A stretch of 22,248 nucleotides of DNA from CAZQVN01 sp964596775 (GTDB taxonomy: Bacteria > Eisenbacteria > RBG-16-71-46 > JABDJR01 > JAWXBZ01): the NCBI GenBank assembly GCA_964596775.1, contig CAZQVN010000060.1:1-22248 (forward strand). Reading direction: 5' to 3'. The position numbers and the translations under genes are program-made. Position 1 is the stretch's first letter. Each line of letters begins with the position of its first letter. Positions 14,375-20,947 of this stretch are shown in pieces. The notes below the pieces were generated by a model. That model was not told the DNA's origin. It was given only the letters and a program-made list of their open reading frames with translations, and did not search any database.

Positions 14375-15147
14375 AGGCGGCGCTGCTCACGGTCTTTCCG
14401 AGGTTTTTCGACGGTCCGCTCGGCGAAGGGATGATCCGGATCGCCCGGCGCGACGAAAGGCTCGATGTCCGGGTCGTGGATCTCCGGGACTACACGGAGG
14501 ACGCGCACCGGACGACGGACGACACGATGTACGGCGGCGGCGCGGGGATGGTCATGAAGTGCGACCCGATCCTCAAGGCCGTGGAAGCGCTTCCGGAGCA
14601 GTTCAAGGAACGCATTCTCCTGACTTCAGCGCGGGGGAAGCCGTTCACGGAAGCGATGGCCAGGGAACTGGCCGGCTGCGGCGGGTTCACGATCCTCTGC
14701 GGCCGGTACAAGGGGGTCGATGAGCGGGTGATTGCGCTCACCGGCGCCGAGGAAGTGTCGCTCGGCGACTTCGTCCTTTCGGGCGGGGAGCCGGCGGCGG
14801 TGGTCATGCTCGACGCGGCCATCCGGCATGTGCCGGGCGTCCTCGGCGATTACGACTCGGCCGTGGACGACTCGTTCTACACCGGGATCCTCGGATACCC
14901 GGTGTACACGAAGCCCGAGGAGTACCGGGGCCTCCGGGTTCCGGAGGTCCTGATGTCGGGCCACCATGCCAGGATCGACGCCTGGCGCAGGGAGATGATG
15001 CTTCGGACCACCTTCGAAAGGCGGCCGGATTTGCTGGATCGGGCGGATCTCGATCCTCGTGATAGAAAGTTTCTGGCGTCTCTCGGGAAGGAGACGCCGA
15101 TCAGGGAGCCCGGGGATGAACCCGGCGGAAAGGGTACAAACCGATGA
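14371..15147 (+). CDS. trmD: tRNA (guanine-37-N1)-methyltransferase TrmD
   Basis: TrmD methylates G37 of tRNAs next to the anticodon, using S-adenosylmethionine, and prevents +1 frameshifting. The 258-residue SPOUT-fold protein shows the start LLTVFPRFFDGPLGEGMI, DDTMYGGGAGMVMKCDP, the knot motifs LCGRYKGVDERV and EEVSLGDFVLSGGEPAA, the catalytic-region VDDSFYTG, and VPEVLMSGHHARIDAWR. The start is TTG overlapping the rimM stop (TTGA), which implies translational coupling. No ATG or GTG gives a full N-terminus. The last ~25 residues are a polar tail. The stop overlaps rplS by ATGA. Confidence 0.96.
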   Translation: MKAALLTVFPRFFDGPLGEGMIRIARRDERLDVRVVDLRDYTEDAHRTTDDTMYGGGAGMVMKCDPILKAVEALPEQFKERILLTSARGKPFTEAMARELAGCGGFTILCGRYKGVDERVIALTGAEEVSLGDFVLSGGEPAAVVMLDAAIRHVPGVLGDYDSAVDDSFYTGILGYPVYTKPEEYRGLRVPEVLMSGHHARIDAWRREMMLRTTFERRPDLLDRADLDPRDRKFLASLGKETPIREPGDEPGGKGTNR

Positions 15148-15590
15148 ACCGCCAGCAGATGATCGAAAAGGTGGAAAAAACGCAGTCCACGGATATCAAG
15201 GAGCTTCCGACGCCCGGTGACACCGTGAAGGTGCACGTCCGCGTCGTGGAAGGGGAAAAGTCGCGCGTCCAGATTTTTCAGGGCGTCGTGATCAACATCC
15301 GCGGTGAAGGCGCCAGGAAGACGTTCACCGTCCGCAAGGTGAGCATGGGCGTGGCCGTGGAGCGCATTTTCCCGGTGTACAGCCCGTCGATCGCGGAACT
15401 CGAAGTCGTGCGCCGCGGAAAAGTGCGCCGCGCCAAGCTGTTCTACCTCCGCGGCAAGAAGGGGAAGGCCGCGAAGATCACCGAGTACGACGATTCGGTC
15501 CAGCCGGTCACCGGGGCCATCATCGCGCCGGCGGCGAAGCCTGAGCCCCCCGCGGTCGAGGCCGAAGCCGAGGTTGCGGCCAAGGAGTAA
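15144..15590 (+). CDS. rplS: 50S ribosomal protein L19
   Basis: L19 sits at the 30S-50S interface of the large subunit. Residues 1-~115 are a typical L19 (PGDTVKVHVRVVEGEKSRVQ, FQGVVINIRGEG, FTVRKVSMGVAVERIFPVYSP, RRGKVRRAKLFYLRGKKGKAAKI). An Ala/Glu/Pro-rich C-terminal extension of about 30 residues follows, ending AEVAAKE, a common lineage-specific disordered tail. The ATG overlaps the trmD stop by 4 bases. An intrinsic terminator-like hairpin lies about 80 bases after the stop, which probably closes the main ribosomal operon or attenuates into rnhB. Confidence 0.97.
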   Translation: MNRQQMIEKVEKTQSTDIKELPTPGDTVKVHVRVVEGEKSRVQIFQGVVINIRGEGARKTFTVRKVSMGVAVERIFPVYSPSIAELEVVRRGKVRRAKLFYLRGKKGKAAKITEYDDSVQPVTGAIIAPAAKPEPPAVEAEAEVAAKE

Positions 15591-15670
15591 CGCATCGCTT
15601 TCGGCTCGCGCCGGGCAGGACTCCGGCCGCGGGCTCGATCCGAAATCACAAAAGACTTGCCAGTTTCCGG

Positions 15671-15707
15671 CGCCCTCCTTCAGACTCGGTTTGAAGGAGG
15701 GCGTTTT
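15671..15707 (+). terminator. Rho-independent terminator-like hairpin after rplS overlapping the rnhB RBS
   Basis: A perfect 12-bp stem pairs CGCCCTCCTTCA (15671-15682) with TGAAGGAGGGCG (15692-15703) around a 9-base loop, and TTTTCATT follows. It is the strongest intrinsic-terminator candidate in the window. The 3' arm contains AAGGAGG (15694-15700), 9 bases before the TTG start of rnhB, so the same hairpin would hide that ribosome binding site. Confidence 0.8.
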
Positions 15708-15709
15708 CA

Positions 15710-16354
15710 TTGACCAGGGGCGACACGGCGGAGCGCGATCGGGAACTCTCGCAGTTCGACGACGACCTGCGCGCCACGCACAGTCTGGAATGGCTGGCCG
15801 GCACGGATGAGGTGGGGCGCGGGCCCCTGGCCGGGCCGGTCGTGGCTTGCGCGGTGATCCTGCCGCGCGGGTGCCTGATCGCCGGGGCCGACGATTCGAA
15901 GGCGCTGACCGCCGCCGTTCGCGAGGCGCTGTGCCCGGAGATCGAGGCGAAGGCGCTGGCTGTCGGCTGGGGCATCGTCCGTCCCTCCACGATCGACCGG
16001 ATCAACATCCTCCAGGCCAGCCGGCGGGCCATGCGGCGGGCGCTGTCGGGGCTCGATCCCCGTGCGGAGGCGGTTGTCGTCGACGGCTGGGAAGTGCCGC
16101 GACTCGGCGTCCGGCAGATCGCGCTGCCGAAGGCCGACTCGAAGAGCCTGTCCGTGGCCTGCGCATCCATCCTGGCCAAGGTCAAGCGCGACCGGATGAT
16201 GGAGCGCTACGATCGCCGGTTTCCCGTCTACGACTTTGCCGGCAACAAGGGGTACGCCACAGCGGCGCACCTCGAAGCGCTCGACCGGCACGGCCCCTGT
16301 CCCGTCCATCGCTACTCGTTCACCCCCGTAGCCCAGATCCGGATTCCCTTCTAG
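15710..16354 (+). CDS. rnhB: Ribonuclease HII
   Basis: RnhB cuts RNA in RNA-DNA hybrids and removes misincorporated ribonucleotides. The 214-residue protein has the RNase HII metal residues D33-E34 in GTDEVGRGPLAGP, D125 in VVVDGWEVP and D161 in KVKRDRMM. It also has DSKALT and the C-terminal NKGYATAAHLEALDRHGPCPVHRYSF. The TTG start is chosen because AAGGAGG lies 9 bases upstream; no ATG or GTG precedes the catalytic Asp in frame. The start lies directly after the T-tract of the terminator hairpin. rplS-rnhB-yraN is a usual bacterial order, but here a secreted-protein gene separates rnhB from yraN. Confidence 0.94.
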   Translation: MTRGDTAERDRELSQFDDDLRATHSLEWLAGTDEVGRGPLAGPVVACAVILPRGCLIAGADDSKALTAAVREALCPEIEAKALAVGWGIVRPSTIDRINILQASRRAMRRALSGLDPRAEAVVVDGWEVPRLGVRQIALPKADSKSLSVACASILAKVKRDRMMERYDRRFPVYDFAGNKGYATAAHLEALDRHGPCPVHRYSFTPVAQIRIPF

Positions 16355-16378
16355 TCACGCGAGCAAAGCTCGCGTGAC
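16354..16378. repeat. Perfect 11-bp inverted repeat at the end of rnhB
   Basis: GTCACGCGAGC (16354-16364) and GCTCGCGTGAC (16368-16378) are perfectly complementary around AAA. The repeat begins on the last base of the rnhB stop codon. No T-tract follows, so it may be a Rho-independent-like hairpin lacking its tail, an RNA-stability element, or an operator. Confidence 0.75.
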
Positions 16379-16437
16379 CGTCCTGATCTTTCATTCACTC
16401 CCGTCCGAAGGCCCGTCCGAACCCGGAGAGGTCCGAC

Positions 16438-17217
16438 ATGCTTTCGGTTCATCGTTTCCTCGGTTCGCCCGTTCTTCTTTCCCTGGCGTTGCTGTCCGCG
16501 GGTCCGGCGACGTGTCCGATCCCCGCCCGTGCCGGCATCCCGCCCGACGGCACCTATGTCCTCGGCTTCCATCTCCGCCCGGTTTCTGAATCCTCCACGC
16601 TGCCGTTTCCGAAAACGCCGGATCAACTCGTGTCCCGTGCCTCGGAACCGGGCCTTTACGACGCATGGCTGTTCCTCTTTTCCCGCGCTCCCCTCGTCGG
16701 GGCATGGAGCCTGTCCGTGTCGCTGGTCTACGACGGGGCGCCGGGTTCCGGGGCGGACATCCTCGACTGGCAGTCGATGATGGACGAGTTTTATCCGCAG
16801 CCCGGCTGGCCCGCGGCGGGGGTCGGCATGTTCGGCCGCTGGGACCGCTTCCGCTGCCTCGAACATGACGACTACATGCTGAAGGGGGAGGCCGGGTGGT
16901 GGCTGCAGATCGCGGGGCGGGCCACGATCCGCGCGCACGGGCCCGACACGATCACGTTCGGCGATCCCGAACCCGGTGTCGTCCCTCAACTCGTCGAATG
17001 CTTCGACGAGCAGCACGACCTGGACGGCACCGACAGCTGGAGTCGCGTCGTGCCCGCCGTCTTCGGAAGCGGCTCCGGGCCGGACGCCGCCAGGCGGACG
17101 CCGGAAACGGCGGTGCGGGGGGCCACCTGGGGCGGGATCAAGGCGCGCCATGGTGACGGTGCCTCGGGAGGTCCGGTCCGGATCGAGCCGGCGGTGCCGG
17201 ACGGACGGTCGCAGTGA
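16438..17217 (+). CDS. Secreted protein of unknown function with ATW-x-x-IKA motif
   Basis: This 259-residue protein has a signal peptide (about 1-33, Leu/Ala-rich core, likely ending ARA|G). The body is rich in Trp, Pro and Gly, with no recognised domain; C140 and C188 could form a disulfide. Residues 229-236 (ATWGGIKA) closely match the extreme C-terminus of the minus-strand secreted protein at 17588-18160. Here the motif is followed by a Gly/Pro-rich tail of about 23 residues. GGAGAGG lies 8 bases upstream of the ATG. Its stop overlaps the yraN GTG by 4 bases (GTGA), so it is coupled to yraN although functionally unrelated. It is not recognised as a known family. Confidence 0.65.
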   Translation: MLSVHRFLGSPVLLSLALLSAGPATCPIPARAGIPPDGTYVLGFHLRPVSESSTLPFPKTPDQLVSRASEPGLYDAWLFLFSRAPLVGAWSLSVSLVYDGAPGSGADILDWQSMMDEFYPQPGWPAAGVGMFGRWDRFRCLEHDDYMLKGEAGWWLQIAGRATIRAHGPDTITFGDPEPGVVPQLVECFDEQHDLDGTDSWSRVVPAVFGSGSGPDAARRTPETAVRGATWGGIKARHGDGASGGPVRIEPAVPDGRSQ

Positions 17218-17600
17218 GCGGGGTCGATCGCAGGAGCCGCGGGATGCTGGCGGAGGACATGGCGGCGGCGTTCCTGAAGCTCAGGGGCTACACGATCCTG
17301 GCCCGGAACGTGCGCGACGGCCCGCGCGAACTGGACATCGTGGCCGAGACGGGGCGGTTGATCGTGATCGCGGAGGTCAAGTTCCGGGCCGACGATCGCT
17401 TCGGCGGATTTCGGCACGCCGTGCGGGCATCGCAGCGCGGCGATCTCGAGCGGGCGGCGGTGGCGTACCTCAAGGCATCGAACCTCACCGGTCGCCCGGT
17501 GAGGTTCGATCTTGTCGGGCTGGAGCTGAGGGAGGAGTCCGAAATCGTGATCTGCCATCTTCCGGGCGCGTTTCGCCCGTCGGGGCACTATCGCCTGTAG
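17214..17600 (+). CDS. yraN: UPF0102 family protein YraN (nuclease-fold)
   Basis: This 128-residue protein matches UPF0102/YraN. It shows an N-terminal GMLAEDMAAAFLKLRGYTILARN helix-strand region, then E39-x-D41 in RELDIVAE and E54-x-K56 in IAEVKFR, the Endonuclease/Holliday-resolvase-like PD-(D/E)xK core. An R/Q-rich helix and the strand RFDLVGLEL follow. The function is unproven in the family; roles in DNA processing or uptake have been suggested. It starts at GTG inside the preceding gene's stop. Its 3' end overlaps the convergent minus-strand gene by 13 bases. Confidence 0.88.
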   Translation: MSGVDRRSRGMLAEDMAAAFLKLRGYTILARNVRDGPRELDIVAETGRLIVIAEVKFRADDRFGGFRHAVRASQRGDLERAAVAYLKASNLTGRPVRFDLVGLELREESEIVICHLPGAFRPSGHYRL

Positions 17601-18160
17601 CTGGCCTTGATGGAACTCCAGGTGGCGTTTTCCACGGGCACCGGAGCGCAGCTCGGGCCGAACGTGGTTCCGCTCACGACAATCTGGCTGCCCTTCGCGG
17701 CCCACGTCACCGGGGTCACGGTGCCGGACGCGATGAACGAGAACTCGTCGTATTCGCCGGGCTTGTCCACCTGGTTGCCGGCCACGAAATTCCACTTCAT
17801 TCCGGTGATGCCGGTGGTCGGGTCGAGGCCGCGCACCGGCGTGTAGTTCGTGATCGTGCCGTTGGCCGGGCTGCTGGCGTCCACGCTTTGCGTGGACGTG
17901 CCGTTCGACTGGGACAGGGCCTCAGAGCAGAGCTGCAGTGTCCAGTGGCTCAGCCCCTTGTTGATGCATCCCTGTCCGTAGACACGATACGTCCAGCGAA
18001 AATACTGAACGATTCCGACCGTGGACACGTATTCGCGGCCGCGGTATTCCACGCGGACGTCGAAGCACGGGGTGCCCCCGGACAGGGCCGGGGTGGACAG
18101 TCCGGCCAGGCCGAGACCGGCCAGCAGAAGGGTGTATGTCGCCTTGTTCCTGAATGCCAT
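17588..18160 (-). CDS. Secreted Cys-containing protein with C-terminal ATW-x-x-IKASYRR
   Basis: The start ATG at 18160 is chosen because GGAGGAG lies about 6 bases upstream and the next residues form a signal peptide (FRNKATYTLLLAGLGLAGLS, likely cleaved after TPALS). The 190-residue protein has four mature cysteines (32, 65, 78, 171). A mid-section GLSHWTLQLC ... GLDPTTGITGMKWNF resembles secreted domains that pair a SHW/SHF motif with a D-P-T-T-G-ITG-x-K block, of unknown function. The C-terminus ATWSSIKASYRR recalls the plus-strand secreted protein ending near 17150. It is transcribed against yraN, overlapping it by 13 bases. A cell-surface or periplasmic role is inferred; no enzyme motif is seen. 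Confidence 0.7.
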   Translation of the reverse strand: MAFRNKATYTLLLAGLGLAGLSTPALSGGTPCFDVRVEYRGREYVSTVGIVQYFRWTYRVYGQGCINKGLSHWTLQLCSEALSQSNGTSTQSVDASSPANGTITNYTPVRGLDPTTGITGMKWNFVAGNQVDKPGEYDEFSFIASGTVTPVTWAAKGSQIVVSGTTFGPSCAPVPVENATWSSIKASYRR

Positions 18161-18285
18161 GCACGCTCCTCCAAGAAGATGAGAACCCGACGGAAGGAGG
18201 TGATTGCAAGCGGCGGGCCAGACCGGCATGCCGTACAGGGGCTGGGCTTCAAGTTGCTGTAAATAAATTATTTATGGGTCCAGTT

Positions 18286-18506
18286 TGGCGGGTTTTTCGC
18301 CAGGCATGGGGGGGTGGGAGGGGGCATTTCGAGGGGGAATCGAGACATTTCGCTCAAGACTTTGAGCCAAATGCCGAAAAAACGGACATCGGGCGCAGCC
18401 CGATGACGATTGAGGCCGGTGAACCATTCCCTGCCTCGTGCGTGAGCGGGTATGAGTCCGTGCGAACAGATCGATTCCGGTCCCTTCGGGGCACCACCTT
18501 GAATCG
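18286..18506 (+). other. G-quadruplex motif followed by consecutive hairpins (possible structured RNA)
   Basis: Hairpin TGGCG/CGCCA (18286-18302) is followed by four G-runs with loops of 1, 1 and 8 bases (18308-18337), a textbook G-quadruplex pattern. Then come a CATTT-GCTCAA/TTGAGC-AAATG stem with one mismatch (18346-18373), a perfect 8-bp stem CATCGGGC/GCCCGATG with a 3-base loop (18387-18405), and GAGGC/GCCTC (18412-18437). Last is CGATTC/GAATCG (18472-18506) enclosing a CCC-UUCG-GGG hairpin. No known RNA family was recognised, so this is only a structural observation. Confidence 0.35.
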
Positions 18507-18722
18507 CGCACAGGAATCTTCAAGCCACGGCGGGCCGCGGGGAATCGTTCACCGGCTTCGTTTTGTGATCACTCCGGCGACGAAGTCGTCAGTTTCTGAA
18601 CGTTTTCGTCACCCTGCTACCCACCTGGTCTTCCGCCCCCCGATCGACCAGTCCCCTCAATTCAATGTGATCGAAGCAGTTGGCGTTTCCGGGGCAAAAA
18701 TGTTCGAACCTGGCCCGTGGAT

Positions 18723-18814
18723 TGCATGTCATACGATGCAGGTGACGTCACCAGCCAGTGCCGCCACCCCAGGTCGGGTGGGAAGACCCAAAAGTAACGA
18801 CGGTCCATCGTTAC
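18723..18814. repeat. Cluster of short palindromes
   Basis: Three inverted repeats lie within 92 bases: TGCAT/ATGCA (18723-18740), the perfect 12-bp palindrome GGTGACGTCACC (18741-18752), and GTAACGA/TCGTTAC (18794-18814) extended by two inner G-C pairs after one mismatch. Such clusters suggest operator sites or remnants of mobile-element ends. No adjacent gene start explains them. Confidence 0.5.
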
Positions 18815-18986
18815 GCCTCCATCGTGCAGAAGCGTCAGGGCGCTCATGCACTCACACACAGGGTCCCCACCCGCCTTATTTTTTCCACCGAAACGATGCT
18901 CCGGGTCCACTCACTTTCAGCGGATGAGCCCCCCAGGCGACCGGGGAGCGGATGCACCGCGCTCCCGACGCGACACACTCCTGCCG

Positions 18987-19907
18987 CTACTTCCGCCCCG
19001 CATAACTCTCGTACATCGCTCCGGCCAGCTGCTCCGGGTTGATGAACGCCTTTCCGAGTGCCTCGTCCCATTCGCCCGACGGCTTCATGGCCACGATCTC
19101 CTCCCGGGTCTTTCCGGCCTTGACCGCGGCTTCCACGCGCCCGGCGATCGTCGCCAGCATCTCCCGGAACGTCTTGAGCTCCGCGGCGTTGCTCAGCGGG
19201 CCGTGGCCGGGGATGATCTTCGTATCGGCGTTCGCGATGGCGAGGACGCGGTCGATCGCGGCAATGTACCCCTGCGCGGACCCGCCCCCCTCCGTATCGA
19301 TGAACGGATAGAGTCCGTTGAAGTAGATGTCGCCCATGTGGATGACATTGCTTCCCTTGAAGTGGATGACGGCATCCCCGTCGGTGTGGGCGTGCGCGCA
19401 GTGGAGGACTTCGATCTCCTGGCCGTTCATGTGGAACGTGACGCGGTCGGTGAACGTGACGACGGGGAGCGCGTCCTTCGGGTAGGCCGGCGTCGTGCTG
19501 TCGAAGAGCTTCGAGATCTGGTCGACGCTCATCCGCCTCCGCACGTTGTCGTGCGCCACGATCAGCGTTCCGCTCCCGCCGAAGTTCTCGTTTCCGCCGA
19601 CGTGATCCCCGTGATAATGCGTGTTCACGAGGAAGCGGACCGGCTTGTCGGAGATGCCGGCAATGGCCGCCTTGATCTTGTCCGTCAGCGGCGCGAACTG
19701 GTCGTCGATGAGGATGACGCCGTCCTCTCCCGCGCAGACGGCCAGGTTTCCGCCGGCGCCTTTCAGCATCGTCACGCCGGGGCCGGCCGGGATCGCCTCG
19801 ATGGTGACCTTCGCGAAGCGGTCGTCCTGCGCGGAGGCCTGATGTGGAGCGGCGGACAGGAGGGCGAGGGCAAGGACCGAAACCGTGGCATGACGAAAGC
19901 ATTTCAT
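18987..19907 (-). CDS. Exported metallo-beta-lactamase-fold hydrolase
   Basis: This 306-residue protein has a signal peptide (about 1-26, LALALLSAAPHQASA|QD), so it is periplasmic or secreted. The zinc-site motifs are all present: H97-Y-H99-G-D101-H102 in NTHYHGDHVGGN, H174 in AHAHTDGD, D193 in HMGDIYF and H235 in PGHGPLS. This is the binuclear MBL layout found in many hydrolases related to subclass B enzymes and the SoxH group. The substrate is unknown, and beta-lactamase activity cannot be claimed. An ATG at 19925 lies inside the Shine-Dalgarno itself. AAGGAG 7 bases before the ATG at 19907 makes that the likely start. It is divergent from the gene at 20047 and shares its promoter region. 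Confidence 0.9.
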   Translation of the reverse strand: MKCFRHATVSVLALALLSAAPHQASAQDDRFAKVTIEAIPAGPGVTMLKGAGGNLAVCAGEDGVILIDDQFAPLTDKIKAAIAGISDKPVRFLVNTHYHGDHVGGNENFGGSGTLIVAHDNVRRRMSVDQISKLFDSTTPAYPKDALPVVTFTDRVTFHMNGQEIEVLHCAHAHTDGDAVIHFKGSNVIHMGDIYFNGLYPFIDTEGGGSAQGYIAAIDRVLAIANADTKIIPGHGPLSNAAELKTFREMLATIAGRVEAAVKAGKTREEIVAMKPSGEWDEALGKAFINPEQLAGAMYESYAGRK

Positions 19908-19932
19908 GGGCAGACTCCTTATCACATTGTGG

Positions 19933-19961
19933 TTGATAGGGTTGAGCCCGAACTATACCAT
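19933..19961. promoter_or_regulatory. Overlapping divergent promoters
   Basis: Plus strand: TTGATA (19933-19938), 17 bases, TACCAT (19956-19961), directing the 20047 gene. Minus strand: TGgTATAGT, an extended -10 whose TATAGT is 19957-19952, directing the MBL gene with a weak -35. The two -10 elements share bases 19956-19957, so polymerase could occupy only one at a time. Predicted leaders are about 38 bases (minus) and 80 bases (plus). Confidence 0.45.
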
Positions 19962-20046
19962 CCTCGCGCGGGGATTTTCGATTCCGCGGCCGCGGGGCTC
20001 CGAATGGCCGCGCGGCATGTTGAGATCTCGGGAAAGGGGAGTCAAC

Positions 20047-20841
20047 GTGAACATCCAGACACACCGGGCCCCGCGCGTTGCGGCGTGGGCAACCGCGCTG
20101 GCATTACTTGCCCTGCCGGCTCCGGGCCGAGCCGCCTCGGACCCCGCCGCCGTGCAGATCGCCGAAAAGATGACGGCCGCACACGGAGGACTGGCGGCGT
20201 GGGCCGGGGCGCCGACCGTTGCGTTCACGGATGAATGGTCTCCGGGCGACGGCGCCACCCGGATTGTCGTGGAGCAGGGGAAGCGCCGCGCCATCCTCGA
20301 CGCGGTGGACGGCAGTTCCAGCATCGTCTGGGACGGGGAAAAGGCCTGGAGCATCGACTGGGAGGCTCCGATACCGCCCCGGTTCATGGCGCTCCTCAAT
20401 TACTACTTCGTCAACTTGCCCTGGCTCGTTCACGATACCGGTGTGGTTCTCGGCGCGCCGGGACAGGGAAAACTCCACGATGACCCCACCGCGTACATCA
20501 CCATCATGATGACGTTCGAGGGGGGCGTCGGCGACACGCCGGAGGACTACTACCGCCTCTACATTCATCCGGAAACGTTCGAACTCAAGGCGTGCGACTA
20601 CATCGTCACCTACCGGGCGCTGCTTCCGGAGGGGATGAAGGCCACACCGGAGAACACGTTGATCTTCGACTCCTGGACGACCGTCGAGGGACTCAAGGTG
20701 CCGACGGCGTTCACGATCTACAAGGCGGACCGCTCGAAGTACGCCGCGTGCACGATCCGGGACTGGTCGTTTTCGCAGAAGTTCGACGAGTCGCGGATGA
20801 CGATGCCGGAGGGGGCGGTTGTGGACGGGAGCCAGCCGTAG
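20047..20841 (+). CDS. Secreted LolA/DUF6503-like protein of unknown function
   Basis: The GTG start is chosen because AGGGGAG lies 5 bases upstream and a clean signal peptide follows (HRAPRVAAWATALALLALPA, cleaved near GRA|AS). An ATG at 20017 would add ten residues before it. The 264-residue protein has an AEKMTAAHGGLAAWAGAPTVAF start, alternating beta strands (YRLYIHPETFELKACDYIVT, KVPTAFTIYK) and an IFDSWTTVEGLKVP segment. This pattern recalls the LolA-like half-barrel of DUF6503-type proteins. There is no catalytic motif. It may bind a lipid or hydrophobic ligand in the periplasm, but this is inference. It is paired head to head with the MBL hydrolase, so a shared pathway or regulator is plausible. 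Confidence 0.65.
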   Translation: MNIQTHRAPRVAAWATALALLALPAPGRAASDPAAVQIAEKMTAAHGGLAAWAGAPTVAFTDEWSPGDGATRIVVEQGKRRAILDAVDGSSSIVWDGEKAWSIDWEAPIPPRFMALLNYYFVNLPWLVHDTGVVLGAPGQGKLHDDPTAYITIMMTFEGGVGDTPEDYYRLYIHPETFELKACDYIVTYRALLPEGMKATPENTLIFDSWTTVEGLKVPTAFTIYKADRSKYAACTIRDWSFSQKFDESRMTMPEGAVVDGSQP

Positions 20842-20892
20842 GGGGGCGGGAACCTCGCAGAGCGTGTAACGCCAGTTATTGTCGCAGTTAAG

Positions 20893-20941
20893 GACTTACG
20901 CAAATCAAAAATTTGACTTTCGATTTGTGTAAGTCGATAAT
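20893..20941 (+). promoter_or_regulatory. Palindromic promoter of the AAA/DUF4143 ATPase
   Basis: TTGACT (20913-20918), a 17-base spacer and GATAAT (20936-20941) form the best sigma70 match in the window. They are embedded in a 14-bp inverted repeat, GACTTACGCAAATC (20893-20906) and GATTTGTGTAAGTC (20922-20935), fully paired with one G-U. The -35 lies in the repeat's 15-base loop and the right arm fills the spacer. The expected start (about 20947-20949) coincides with the ATG, which predicts a leaderless mRNA. The 20842-20892 stretch before it shows nothing else. Confidence 0.6.
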
Positions 20942-20947
20942 CTCCCC

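Larger units (their letters stand above)
18161..18986. other. Gene-free, palindrome-rich intergenic region
   Basis: About 826 bases separate two minus-strand genes. No open frame here has recognisable protein features. From left to right it holds: AAGGAGGTGAT (18194-18204), which on the minus strand reads as the 16S anti-Shine-Dalgarno; an AT-rich perfect palindrome TAAATAAATTATTTA (18260-18274); a G-quadruplex-like run and a series of hairpins (18286-18506); a 6-bp CTGGTC/GACCAG hairpin near 18630-18650; and palindromes at 18723-18814. It may hold the leader of the 17588-18160 gene, a structured RNA, or decayed mobile DNA. Confidence 0.6.

Noticed and set aside
18700..18720. TGTTCGAACC, resembling a tRNA T-arm
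   Set aside because: No acceptor, anticodon or D arm can be fitted around it.
18662..18910. A minus-strand frame with an internal ATG at about 18805 preceded by GGAGGCG
   Set aside because: The 48-residue product resembles nothing known and overlaps palindromes; kept only as a remote possibility.
18154..18927. A 257-codon plus-strand open frame across the gene-free region
   Set aside because: It has no ribosome site at its start, no recognisable domain, irregular composition, and passes through hairpins and palindromes.
18846..20234. A 462-codon plus-strand open frame antisense to the MBL hydrolase
   Set aside because: Shadow frame; the minus strand has the complete HxHxDH metal site, signal peptide and ribosome site.
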